Assembly: GCA_964632485.1 (NCBI GenBank)
Contig: CAZWDO010000003.1
Location: 28,519-57,939 of the forward strand
Direction: 5' to 3'
From: CAZWDO01 sp964632485 [NCBI: uncultured bacterium]
Lineage (GTDB): Bacteria; JAGOEH01
DNA: 29,421 bases
The notes beneath the pieces were generated by a model, which saw nothing but the letters and a program-made list of their open reading frames with translations, was not told the origin of the DNA and did not search any database. Made by a program: the position numbers and the translations under genes. Position 1 is the first letter of the stretch, and every line of letters starts with the position of its first letter. Positions 8,669 to 16,646 of the stretch are shown in pieces.

Positions 8669-8703
8669 TATCAGAAATTTGAAATGTTTTCAGAAATCTG
8701 ATA
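8669..8703. promoter_or_regulatory. Inverted repeat at enhancer distance from the serpin sigma54 promoter
   Basis: TATCAGA (8669-8675) and TCTGATA (8697-8703) are perfect inverted arms. TCAGAAAT also occurs as a direct repeat inside the element (8671 and 8690). The centre lies about 150 bp upstream of the predicted serpin transcription start, in the usual range for upstream activator sites of NtrC-family proteins. A 10-bp palindrome TTTCATGAAA follows at 8724-8733. Assignment to the adjacent regulator is inference. Confidence 0.4.
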
Positions 8704-8781
8704 ATTTTCCGAATTTGTAAAATTTTCATGAAATACACATCTTGGCTTAAATTTTTAATATTGACAGGATATCAGTAGTTA

Positions 8782-8928
8782 TTGACAAGAGATGGATGTT
8801 GTGTCATTAAGACCGATCTACCCCAAGTTGCCGCCGATACGACAACCATTCATCAGCGGTGCAAAGGCTTGGCGAAGGTGAACGGGACTTTCGAGTGGAA
8901 AAAAGCATGCTGGGAGTCCGATAAATAA
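8782..8928 (+). pseudogene. Decayed transposase remnant (IS1634/IS4-superfamily-like C-terminal piece)
   Basis: A plus-strand frame translates as LTRDGCCVIKTDLPQVAADT, then TTIHQRCKGLAKVNGTF, then EWKKACWESDK and a TAA. This follows the conserved C-terminal stretch of IS4-superfamily transposases of the IS1634 type as I remember it (DGCYVIKTDL, then TIHDRYKDLAKVE, then a region around FRTMKT and a conserved Glu). The motif order and spacing fit, but several key positions are altered. The piece has no start codon, no upstream catalytic domain and no visible terminal repeats. It is best read as the scar of an old insertion in the serpin-corA gap. The match rests on memory of the family and was not searched. 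Confidence 0.45.
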
Positions 8929-9056
8929 CTGTTGTCTATAACTGGAACAGCCGATACAACGAATTATCCATTCAATGTCAGATCACATACAATTTTTTGG
9001 TAGTATAGTTTGAAAAGCATGAAAGGTTAAGCCCATTGTCTAAAAAATTATAACTC
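8929..9056. other. Non-coding remainder of the serpin-corA gap
   Basis: No credible ORF, hairpin terminator or promoter is visible in this 128-bp stretch. Together with the IS scar, the palindromes and the sigma54 promoter it completes the 556-bp gap between 8501 and 9056. Short AT-rich runs such as CTAAAAAATTATAA occur near the corA stop, without a stem. Confidence 0.4.
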
Positions 9057-10451
9057 TTAAAGCCATTTTTTCATTTTGAAATAGAAAAAAGTTGCTAATG
9101 CAGGAATGGATGATGCCGAAAAAATAGCGATTAACACGTAAGGGCTTTTTTGCAGGGGAAGGCCGACATTCATACCGTAAAAGGATGTGACAATCATAGG
9201 GAAAGTGAGAATGATCGTAATGAGTGTCAGAAGTTTCATGACGACATTCAGATTATTTGAAATCACCGATGCAAAGGCATCCATTAAACCGGTTAAAATG
9301 TTGCTATAGATATTAGACATCTCCTGGGCCTGTTTGCATTCAATGATGATATCTTCGATGATATTGTCGTATTCTTTGTTCTTAGCGTCCAGTTTAAGTA
9401 TGTTTTGCCGGTTGAAGCGGTCGAGCATTATTTCCATTGATTTGAGTGAAGTGGTAAAATAGACCAGGCTTTTTTCAAGGTTGAGAAGTTTGAAAAGTTG
9501 TTTGTTTTGCATCGACTCCTGCAGCTTACTCTGGATTAAATTAGTAATATTGTTTATTTGCTTTAAATATTGGTGGTACAATAGAATAGTACGCATAAAG
9601 AGCTGCAGCACGAAGCGTTCCTTAAAATTTGTATTAAAATTTCTGACTTTTCCCGCTAAAAATTCCGGAATGACGTCATTGCCGGCTAATGAAATGGTAA
9701 TAATGAAGTTGGGGATAAGGATAATACCCATGGAATCGGTTGAGTAGAGTAAGTCTTTGTTTTCTTCATCAAAAATCGGGACTTTAATAATAATTAATAT
9801 TGCGTGCTCATCGACTTCAATGCGCGCGCGTTCATCGGGATCGATGGATGCCGTCAAGAAATCATGGGGAATGTTGAATGCTTTTGCGATATAGTCGAGT
9901 TCTTCTTTTTCTGGATCTTCAAGATTGATCCAGGATTCACGCTCGAAACGGCCGATTTTTTCAAGTCCTTTGTCGCGGGTCTTATAGACATCGATATTTT
10001 CAAAGGGTTCCCCTTCTTCATCAAGGATATAATTTTCTTTCGGTTCGGGCAGTCGAATCTCTTCTTCTTCCTCGGCTTCCCGCGCTTTTTTTTCTTCAAC
10101 TTCTATTACAGGGAAAAAGGATTCAAAAATTTTGATCTTTTCGGGGGAAAATCCCTGATAAAAGTTTTCTTCATCCTCATCGGACATATAATAAGCGAGC
10201 TGCGCCAATTGTTGATCAGAGAGGGCATCAATCAATTGTATGCGTAGTTCCGCATCCAGGTTTACAAAAATATCGGAGGCATCTTCGGGATCAATATGAG
10301 TGATTACTTGAAAAACTTCAGGAGTTTCGAGAGCGCTGATAAAATCAGCGGCGACGGAAGGAGTATTTGTGGAGCAAAAGTATTCCAGATCATCATATTT
10401 TTCATGTTGCAGCATTTCTCTGAGCTCAGGTACCAGTAACGGGTTCTTCAT
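9057..10451 (-). CDS. MgtE_N-CorA fusion, divalent cation (Mg/Co) channel
   Basis: The C-terminal two thirds are CorA: a cytoplasmic alpha/beta domain (about 150-260, with WINLEDPEKEEL), long stalk helices (about 275-405), TM1 (about 407-424) ending in the selectivity motif YGMNV (GMN at 426-428), TM2 (about 438-457) and a basic tail KMKKWL. In front, residues about 30-112 carry the superhelical repeat pattern of the MgtE N-terminal domain (THIDPEDASDIFVNLDAE; LSDQQLAQLAYYMS). A Glu-rich linker (about 118-145) joins the two. MgtE_N normally gates the unrelated MgtE channel by sensing Mg2+, so here it may sense or modulate CorA; that is inference. The 464 residues exceed the usual CorA length (about 320-350) by about one extra domain. 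AGGGAG precedes the ATG. The gene has its own promoter and a structured leader. Confidence 0.9.
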   Translation of the reverse strand: MKNPLLVPELREMLQHEKYDDLEYFCSTNTPSVAADFISALETPEVFQVITHIDPEDASDIFVNLDAELRIQLIDALSDQQLAQLAYYMSDEDEENFYQGFSPEKIKIFESFFPVIEVEEKKAREAEEEEEIRLPEPKENYILDEEGEPFENIDVYKTRDKGLEKIGRFERESWINLEDPEKEELDYIAKAFNIPHDFLTASIDPDERARIEVDEHAILIIIKVPIFDEENKDLLYSTDSMGIILIPNFIITISLAGNDVIPEFLAGKVRNFNTNFKERFVLQLFMRTILLYHQYLKQINNITNLIQSKLQESMQNKQLFKLLNLEKSLVYFTTSLKSMEIMLDRFNRQNILKLDAKNKEYDNIIEDIIIECKQAQEMSNIYSNILTGLMDAFASVISNNLNVVMKLLTLITIILTFPMIVTSFYGMNVGLPLQKSPYVLIAIFSASSIPALATFFYFKMKKWL

Positions 10452-10505
10452 TGGATTGCTCCCTTGTTGGTTACACGATTAATTGAGGGCATCCATTGGA
10501 ACAGT

Positions 10506-10593
10506 AAAATTTTCAGTATCCCCGGGCAATCTTCATTATTATCGTTTTGAACCCAAATTGATTTACTTCAACGGGGAAGGGGCTGAAAATTTT
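10506..10593 (-). promoter_or_regulatory. Structured leader RNA of the corA-type gene, possible cis-regulatory element
   Basis: In the transcript, AAAATTTTCAG (10593-10583) pairs perfectly with CTGAAAATTTT (10516-10506). Inside it, CCCC (10582-10579) can pair with GGGG (10523-10520) with a 3-nt bulge. The two arms therefore enclose about 55 nt with a 15-bp closing stem that begins about 10 nt after the predicted transcription start. About 55 nt follow before the ATG. I do not recognise it as the M-box or another known riboswitch. A Mg2+- or metal-responsive element would fit the gene, but this is unproven. Confidence 0.45.
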
Positions 10594-10609
10594 GATTCCT
10601 CACTGGTTT

Positions 10610-10638
10610 AATATAATTCATTTATGGAAGATTGTCAA
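10610..10638 (-). promoter_or_regulatory. Sigma70-type promoter of the corA-type gene
   Basis: The minus strand reads TTGACA (10638-10633), 17 nt, TATATT (10615-10610), close to consensus. The predicted start near 10603 gives a leader of about 150 nt that contains the long stem. Confidence 0.75.
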
Positions 10639-10657
10639 GTTTTTCTCTTTAAATCAA

Positions 10658-11452
10658 TTAATGTTTATCGTCGTTTTGAAAAAAAGGGATTAAGAGCGGG
10701 TACAAAGTTGACGCGCTGCAGATGATTGAATCCGGGAGATAGATATTGGGAGCTTTGCCTGCAAAATTGGTAGCGATCCCGCCGGCTTCCTGGACGATTA
10801 ATATGCCTGCCAGATAATCCCAGGGACAAAGCCGGGCTTCCCAAAAAAAATCAAAATGACCGGCTGCGACATAAGCCATATCCAAAGCTGCTGAACCCAT
10901 GCGGCGCAGTCCTTTTGTCAGTGGAAACGTTTTACGAAACATATCGATCCAGGCTGGCAAATGGTCCAGGTTCTTGAAAGGAAATCCGGTTGCGCCCAAA
11001 GCCTGGTTTAAAGAATTAATTGTTCGAACCCGGATAGGATGATTTTGAAAAAAGGCGCCCATTCCCCGCCAGGCGAAGTATTCTTCCTGTAAAACCGGAT
11101 GGTAGATATATCCGGCTAAAGGTTGGCCCTTTTCCAGCAACGCAATGGAAATCGCAAAGTGGGGGATTCCATGGATAAAGTTCGTGGTTCCGTCCAATGG
11201 ATCGATCACCCATAAGTATTCCCCGGTGTTTCCGCTAGGGCCGCTTTCCTCTGCCAGGATGGCGTGATCCGGAAAATGGGCGCGGATCATTTCAACAATA
11301 CGAAGTTCACTGCCCTTATCCACAAAGGTTACGTAATCATTTTGCTGTTTCTCGTTAACATCGCTGGAGGAGAGTTGCTGAAAATGCGTCATTATAAAAT
11401 GACTCGCATCGGCTGCTGCCGCTTTGCACAATTCATAGCATTCCTGATACAT
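10658..11452 (-). CDS. suhB: Inositol monophosphatase family phosphatase (SuhB-like)
   Basis: The 264-residue protein carries the complete metal-binding set of the family: E68/E69 in LAEES, the signature WVIDPLDGTTNF (D84, D87, G88, T89) and the third site WDYLAG (D212) with the following QEAGG. It should hydrolyse phosphate monoesters such as inositol-1-phosphate using Mg2+; in many bacteria SuhB also acts in rRNA antitermination, which cannot be judged here. The ATG at 11450-11452 was chosen because AAGGAGG sits 6-7 nt before it. The 63-nt upstream extension overlaps the TamB-like gene and lacks such a site. It is the last gene of the PorU-PorV-M6-TamB operon, 19 nt after the TamB stop. Its functional link to that operon is unclear. 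Confidence 0.92.
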   Translation of the reverse strand: MYQECYELCKAAAADASHFIMTHFQQLSSSDVNEKQQNDYVTFVDKGSELRIVEMIRAHFPDHAILAEESGPSGNTGEYLWVIDPLDGTTNFIHGIPHFAISIALLEKGQPLAGYIYHPVLQEEYFAWRGMGAFFQNHPIRVRTINSLNQALGATGFPFKNLDHLPAWIDMFRKTFPLTKGLRRMGSAALDMAYVAAGHFDFFWEARLCPWDYLAGILIVQEAGGIATNFAGKAPNIYLPDSIICSASTLYPLLIPFFQNDDKH

Positions 11453-11471
11453 AACAATCCTCCTTTTAAAT

Positions 11472-14400
11472 TTAATACTCAAAGCGCAGTCGTATTCCCA
11501 TTTTATAATATCCATCGGTTTTTTTTTGACCGATAAGCGATAAATTATTGTTAATCAAATATTCAAGCGAAATAGCGGTCTGTCCGACTAATCCCATTTG
11601 ACCGCTATAGGAGATATAGAGCTGAGGGGTGATATATTTTCCAATGGTCAAATTGGAAAATTTTAAGCGTTCCACCATGGATTCAGCGCCGCTGGACACG
11701 GTGGGATCGGTGGAATTAAATTCCAATTGATCGAGTCCCAGGTAGTTGCGCGCACGCAGGCTTAATTGACGGGCCAACATACCGGTGATAGCTTGTCCTG
11801 CTTCCTGGTTGAGTGATCCCGATTTGCGGCCATCTACCGAGCCGGAAAAAAAGAAGGCAAAGATTTCTTCCTGGGAGAGAGTTGTGGGTGAGCTGGTGAA
11901 TAGGAACTCCGGTTTCGTCAAGGTTCCACCCAAATGCAACTGGATGGTCAGATTTCGCAGGCTAGTATACGCATCTACATCCAGCGCGGGATCGATTACT
12001 TCTCCTTTACTAAAAAAAAGTTCGCCTTTTGTAATTATAAAAGTATAGCCGTAGAGAAAAATTTGGCCTCTTTTAGCATTCAGACTGCCATATACCTCTG
12101 GAAAAGGCGCCGGGCGCTCCAGCCAAATGCGGATTTCTCCGCCTGTCTCAACATTCATTAATGTGTTTTTAACCCAAATATTTCCAGGCATTTGGAGGAT
12201 CAAATTATAAAAAAAACGGGTAGAATCTTCTGGCGGAAGGGATTTATTCCCGAATTCATCGGTCAGGTTGAATTCGTGGATGCGAATGGATCCAGTCAGA
12301 TAGGGTAGGTGGCGCAAGTGAGTAACATGTAAATCGGCATCCATCATGACATCGCTTTTTATGGGTAAGTAGGCAAAATACAAATTGCGTCCCGTGAAAT
12401 CGAGATTGTAAAGTGAATCTTGGGGGGAAAGCCATCCCTTCAGGGAAAAATTTCGCGCCACAGATTTGAGCGGAAAAAACCAGCGCCAGGGGTTCCATTG
12501 GTTGGCTTTTTTTTGTTCCACGGTTTTCCCGCTGAGCGAATCGACCCAAATCGTGTCAAGATTGAAGCGTAGCGCGGCATGGATATTTTGCAGCGGGGTT
12601 TCTAAGAAATTGAAGAAAAGATCGGTAGAATCCAGATGGAGCCGACCCGCGATGAGCGGTTGTTGCAAAGAACCGTCAATGCTCAGTTCTCCTTGATAAT
12701 GGCCGGTTAACAGGTATAATTGAGGTAAATAGGCGGCAATGAAATATGGAATATCTCCTCCGCCCGTCAATTTTATTTCCATGTCCCTTCCATTAAGACG
12801 GGTGTCGATCCATCCCCTCCCTTGCCAAGAATGTTCAAAACTTGATAACCGGATGTCCATCAGCTCCATGTTGTGATTGAGCCAGTTTAGCGCGAGTGAC
12901 AGCGTGTCGAATTCAATTTGATCTAATTGAATGCGGGTGAGGGAGATGGAGGCGGAACCAGAAAAGGATCCAGCGCTATCGATACTCATCGTCGCGGCAA
13001 AATTGCAATTAGCGTTAAAATCACTCCATTTACCGGTTGGAAGAAAAAATTCCCGCAAGCTATCTATGGTAAAATTTTCACCGACCATTTGCAAATGGCC
13101 TTCACCCCGGGTAAGATGATAACTGGCCTGTATAAGTATTTGTTCATTCTCCCGTTTGATTCCGATTTCCGGCGCGTCTATCCATCCTCCGGGTTCGATG
13201 GTCGTAATATAGGGGGCATCCACACGTAGCCTTGAATTACGGATAAACAGGAAACTACTATCTAATTGAAGTTGGTATGGAATTTGATTTAATGCTAAAG
13301 ATCCATTCCATTCACTGACGATATCGTAGGGTAAAGCAACAATTATCGGATTAAAGATTATATGGCGGGGGTTTTCAATTCGTACAAGAGCATGCGCCCT
13401 GGGAAAAATAATCTCGTTTTTCCATAAGACGCGAGTCACCGAGAAGAGGGCTCTTCCCTGGGTTAGGTTTTCGGTATCTACTGTATCAGCAATGACCCAG
13501 ATTGAATCGAAAGATAGAGAATCAATGGCGCATTTTTTGATAAATCCGTCAATCGAGAAAAGGGGAGTTTGCTTATCTTTATTTCGTTCGTAGGAAATTT
13601 CCATTTGAGCGTTTTCCACCTCAACCCTTTTTTTTTCGATTGTTTCCAGGAATTGATCGATTGAGCAGTCGAGTTGAATTTTGAAAGTCGTATCCGTGAG
13701 ATTCAGAAGCGCCTCACCATTGTAATTGCACCCATTAATTGAGCCCACCCAGTCGGATGTTTGCAAGTTTTTGCGTTCAATGGTAAAATTCAATTCATTG
13801 TTCCAGTTTATATTAATGCCGCGCCATTCACCCAGCAATTTTTGGCTCCAGTTAACTTTTTTGCAGGAAACGGTCATCCAGTTCAAATCGTTTGCAATTA
13901 TTGATCCAGTCCCGCTGATGCGGGAGATTCCATATTGGCCTTCAGGCAGGAGCCGCAATGAATAATTTATTTCCCCATTAAAGAGAAAATTATTTAAATC
14001 GATGCTGCCCCGGGTGAGTTGGCATTCATTTTTATTCCAGGCAATCAACAGTGAGTCAAAGCGAACAGTTGCCGCAGAGGGCAAGTATTCAATTCTATGC
14101 CAATGGGTGTTTACCAGTGTGTTATCAACGTTCCCAACACTGAGAAATCCGTTTTCAAGGATAATGTTTTGGCGATCAATTAAAAATTCACTCTTAATGA
14201 GTCCTGAGTCGATTTCGATCCACGGCGGAAAACTTTTTTTAATTGAATCCGGCAGCCAACGGGCGAGTTGCCCTTCATTTAATGTAAACTGGCCTTTTCC
14301 AAGATAGTTGGAAAAATTAAAAACGCCCTCAGTTTTGAGTGAAAGAGAGTGAACGTCGCCAGCGGCCAATCGCCAAACTAAGGTGTGAGGATCAAGTTGT

Positions 14401-15023
14401 ATGAAAGAGAGTTGCGCATTGAAGGCCGTTGCCGGTAGTTTTTCCAGATGAAGCCCGTCAACCGTCAAATCGGCATGGATTGAGTCGCTGGAACATTCCA
14501 CGAATGCAAGAAGGGCCAGGGTAACGGGTTTATTTTTCCAGCGTTCGATTTGCAATTCTTTGATGCGGATGCGCCCTAAAGCCAGGCGTTTCCATTGAGG
14601 AAATTGAAATTCAGCCGCTGTAGCCTTTTCCTGTCCGCTATTCAGGGTATCCCAAAGCGCAATGATGGCGGAATAATCCGCCATGGCATGTTCGATGGTC
14701 AGGGAGAGGTAATTGCAACTGGTATCCTGAAAAATTGTGATATGGTCGAGTTTTAGCAGTTTTTTCCCTGCGTTTGCGATCGTGATATAATTTAAATGAT
14801 AGAGTTTGGACTTATATTGCCATTCTCCGGCGCCTTCAATGGATAATTCAGCGCCGGGGACAGGGGTCCAATTAAACTGAAACTGATGCTGGCTGAAATG
14901 GAAATAGAGGAAGAGGACGATTAAGAGCAATTTAATCAGATAAAAAAAAACCAACCCACCGATGAGGATGAGTTGGCCGTTGATTTTAGTTAGAATGAGC
15001 AATAATCGGGAGATTTTTCCCAT
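11472..15023 (-). CDS. TamB-like (DUF490) translocation and assembly module protein
   Basis: The 1183-residue protein begins with a single N-terminal TM anchor (about 17-42). A very long repetitive beta-rich body follows, of the AsmA/TamB bridge type. The C-terminal third has the TamB domain signatures: PFPEVYGSLNAKRGQIFLYG, FTFITKG-like YTFIITKGELFFSKG, DPALDVDAY, LGGTLTKPEFLFTSSPTTLS and QEEIFAFFF. It ends in LRFEY with a terminal aromatic. TamB-family proteins span the periplasm and are implicated in outer-membrane protein assembly or lipid transport. At 1183 residues it is similar to E. coli TamB (about 1260). It starts 4 nt after the preceding stop with no Shine-Dalgarno, so it is translationally coupled. 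No TamA/BamA-like gene is visible in the window. Confidence 0.9.
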   Translation of the reverse strand: MGKISRLLLILTKINGQLILIGGLVFFYLIKLLLIVLFLYFHFSQHQFQFNWTPVPGAELSIEGAGEWQYKSKLYHLNYITIANAGKKLLKLDHITIFQDTSCNYLSLTIEHAMADYSAIIALWDTLNSGQEKATAAEFQFPQWKRLALGRIRIKELQIERWKNKPVTLALLAFVECSSDSIHADLTVDGLHLEKLPATAFNAQLSFIQLDPHTLVWRLAAGDVHSLSLKTEGVFNFSNYLGKGQFTLNEGQLARWLPDSIKKSFPPWIEIDSGLIKSEFLIDRQNIILENGFLSVGNVDNTLVNTHWHRIEYLPSAATVRFDSLLIAWNKNECQLTRGSIDLNNFLFNGEINYSLRLLPEGQYGISRISGTGSIIANDLNWMTVSCKKVNWSQKLLGEWRGININWNNELNFTIERKNLQTSDWVGSINGCNYNGEALLNLTDTTFKIQLDCSIDQFLETIEKKRVEVENAQMEISYERNKDKQTPLFSIDGFIKKCAIDSLSFDSIWVIADTVDTENLTQGRALFSVTRVLWKNEIIFPRAHALVRIENPRHIIFNPIIVALPYDIVSEWNGSLALNQIPYQLQLDSSFLFIRNSRLRVDAPYITTIEPGGWIDAPEIGIKRENEQILIQASYHLTRGEGHLQMVGENFTIDSLREFFLPTGKWSDFNANCNFAATMSIDSAGSFSGSASISLTRIQLDQIEFDTLSLALNWLNHNMELMDIRLSSFEHSWQGRGWIDTRLNGRDMEIKLTGGGDIPYFIAAYLPQLYLLTGHYQGELSIDGSLQQPLIAGRLHLDSTDLFFNFLETPLQNIHAALRFNLDTIWVDSLSGKTVEQKKANQWNPWRWFFPLKSVARNFSLKGWLSPQDSLYNLDFTGRNLYFAYLPIKSDVMMDADLHVTHLRHLPYLTGSIRIHEFNLTDEFGNKSLPPEDSTRFFYNLILQMPGNIWVKNTLMNVETGGEIRIWLERPAPFPEVYGSLNAKRGQIFLYGYTFIITKGELFFSKGEVIDPALDVDAYTSLRNLTIQLHLGGTLTKPEFLFTSSPTTLSQEEIFAFFFSGSVDGRKSGSLNQEAGQAITGMLARQLSLRARNYLGLDQLEFNSTDPTVSSGAESMVERLKFSNLTIGKYITPQLYISYSGQMGLVGQTAISLEYLINNNLSLIGQKKTDGYYKMGIRLRFEY

Positions 15024-15027
15024 GATC

Positions 15028-15633
15028 TTAAAATTTTAACTGGAAAGCCACCTGGTAAGATTGGTTCCCAATCGAGGATTGAATGGCAATATTCTGTTGG
15101 GATCGGAAAATTCGCATGGCATCAATCGCGCCGACCAGATGGTTTAGTATCACTCCGGCAATCATAAAGGAAGCGTTATTATAAGCGCTTTCGCTGTGGT
15201 TGCGCAGCTTTTCGTAATGTCGCCGATGTTCGTCCGTTTCCCATTGCCAATAATCGAGCCATTCATCGGCATAAGGCTCATTGGCGGCAACCAGGTCATG
15301 GTCGTAAACGCTCATGTAGAATTTCAAATCGCGAAAAAAGGCATCATTTTTAGTTTCGGGATTACGGATTCCGGCATGTTCAACGGCGTAGATGCGATAG
15401 GCTTCTTTTTCCCAATCTCCGGTTTTTTTTAATCCCCAATATCCGATCAGCAGGGCGATATCATTTAGCAAATAGACCCGCGCCCGTTGGGGACGGTTCA
15501 GTTCCCGCATTCCCCAGGCGGGGCAAACAATGGAATGGAAAAGAACTTTTTTCGGGGTGAGAAGCGGCGTCGCTTTTGGCTGGGCGTTGATAACCATGCA
15601 TCCAGCCAGAGTGATTAACAATAAATAGCGCAT
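15028..15633 (-). CDS. DUF5683-like envelope protein, short paralogue (201 aa)
   Basis: After a signal peptide or first TM (MRYLLLITLAGCMVINAQ), PKKVLFHSIVCPAWGM resembles the KRFFQSALIPGWGQ motif of the gene directly upstream. The C-terminal part FMIAGVILNHLVGAIDA parallels YMLAAVALNHIGSAIQA there, and both end in VAFQ-type strands (QLKF). The two are therefore tandem paralogues of the DUF5683-like type found in Bacteroidota and relatives. Their function is unknown. The ATG at 15633 is preferred over an upstream TTG at 15645 because GAGGT lies 7 nt before it and the TTG overlaps the previous stop (15642-15644). This copy lacks the roughly 60-residue Pro/Glu-rich N-terminal region of its neighbour. 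Confidence 0.65.
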   Translation of the reverse strand: MRYLLLITLAGCMVINAQPKATPLLTPKKVLFHSIVCPAWGMRELNRPQRARVYLLNDIALLIGYWGLKKTGDWEKEAYRIYAVEHAGIRNPETKNDAFFRDLKFYMSVYDHDLVAANEPYADEWLDYWQWETDEHRRHYEKLRNHSESAYNNASFMIAGVILNHLVGAIDAMRIFRSQQNIAIQSSIGNQSYQVAFQLKF

Positions 15634-15641
15634 AGAGTACC

Positions 15642-16625
15642 TCAAAATTTTGCGGTAAACATCAGGGTGGGATTCATGCGATAGGAAGTTAAGTCGGGTT
15701 GGAATGCGAATTGAAACCCGCTCTCCTTCAGCCCGGTTGCCTTTTCCACCTGCTTGTCCATGCGAGTTGCTTTCCAGGCCGCCTGAATGGCGCTGCCTAT
15801 ATGATTGAGGGCAACTGCGGCCAGCATGTATCCGGCTTTTTTGAACATCGCGTTACTTTCGTCCCGCATTTTCATATAGGTTTGAGCGTTCTCCGACCAG
15901 TATTCATTAATATTGATATCCATGCGAATACTATCTTCCAAGTTATATACTTCGCCACCTGTTAAATATCCGATAAATTTCGCTGAGTCAATGATGCAGG
16001 GTTTGCCGTCATCCCAGCCGACATAAAATTGGCGGTACTTGCCGATCATTTCGTAATATTGCTGGCTTTTGAAACCTTCCTCATCCCAGTCATGGGTAAA
16101 CTGTGGCGGCAGGGAGTCTTCATCGAGGCGATTCACATAAGCCCAAAGGGGTTTGTAGTTTCGGACCCAGTTTTCATACACATCGGGCCGATAATGGAGA
16201 TCGGCAAACGCCTTGAATTCATCTTCCTTGTCATTTCCCTGTTGGTTGTAATCCATATAGAGGAAAATAGTAGCCGCTTCAATACCGACAAAAGCGGCGG
16301 TAAAGAGATAATCATGGTTGGAGAATTGTCCCCATCCCGGAATCAGGGCAGATTGGAAGAACCGTTTTTTCGGGGTGGTCATGCCGCGATTTTCCAAGGG
16401 TTGAATGACTTCCTCCGTTACCGCCGGCAGGATTTCGGACGGAGTATTCATGGTGGCGCTATCATCAACTATCGGGGCATTTGCTGGAATGCCGGTGGAA
16501 TCATTTTGCGCTAAAACCATTTCGGGATGAGCGAACAGTAGGTGATTGTAGGAAAAATTAATTTGCGCCTGCGCGCTAAGTGTCAGGATCATCAGGAGAA
16601 GTCCCGACATGAAAGTACGATACAT
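15642..16625 (-). CDS. DUF5683-like envelope protein, long paralogue (327 aa)
   Basis: The protein has a signal peptide (MYRTFMSGLLLMILTLSAQA) and a low-complexity periplasmic stretch (about 35-80). Next come the motif KKRFFQSALIPGWGQF (about 86-101), a hydrophobic segment (LFTAAFVGIEAATIFLYM), a polar helical middle, and a second hydrophobic segment (YMLAAVALNHIGSAIQA, about 266-282). The C-terminus MFTAKF ends in an aromatic residue, like an outer-membrane strand. PGWGQ plus two hydrophobic segments is typical of DUF5683-like proteins. Shine-Dalgarno GGAGG lies 7-8 nt before the ATG. It sits between the M6 protease and its shorter paralogue in the export operon. Function is unknown; a small membrane protein helping outer-membrane protein assembly would fit the neighbours but is not shown. 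Confidence 0.7.
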   Translation of the reverse strand: MYRTFMSGLLLMILTLSAQAQINFSYNHLLFAHPEMVLAQNDSTGIPANAPIVDDSATMNTPSEILPAVTEEVIQPLENRGMTTPKKRFFQSALIPGWGQFSNHDYLFTAAFVGIEAATIFLYMDYNQQGNDKEDEFKAFADLHYRPDVYENWVRNYKPLWAYVNRLDEDSLPPQFTHDWDEEGFKSQQYYEMIGKYRQFYVGWDDGKPCIIDSAKFIGYLTGGEVYNLEDSIRMDININEYWSENAQTYMKMRDESNAMFKKAGYMLAAVALNHIGSAIQAAWKATRMDKQVEKATGLKESGFQFAFQPDLTSYRMNPTLMFTAKF

Positions 16626-16646
16626 AAAACCGCCTCCGTTAAGTGT

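Noticed and set aside
8761-8787. Two tandem TTGACA hexamers (8761 and 8782) as a plus-strand promoter
   Set aside because: No suitable -10 box is followed by a gene; the second TTGACA lies inside the transposase remnant.
9854-10099. Lys/Arg-rich 81-codon minus-strand ORF
   Set aside because: It is a frame-shifted reading of the acidic linker of the CorA-type gene.
9804-10247. 147-codon plus-strand ORF rich in Phe opposite the CorA-type gene
   Set aside because: It is the antisense image of the Glu/Lys-rich linker; low-complexity Phe runs and no ribosome-binding site.
10452-10603. M-box (ykoK) magnesium riboswitch in the corA leader
   Set aside because: The fold and conserved segments I know for the M-box are not visible; only the long stem is supported.
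11453-11515. Longer start for the inositol monophosphatase gene at 11515
   Set aside because: It overlaps the TamB-like gene, while the ATG at 11452 has a perfect Shine-Dalgarno and fits the family N-terminus.
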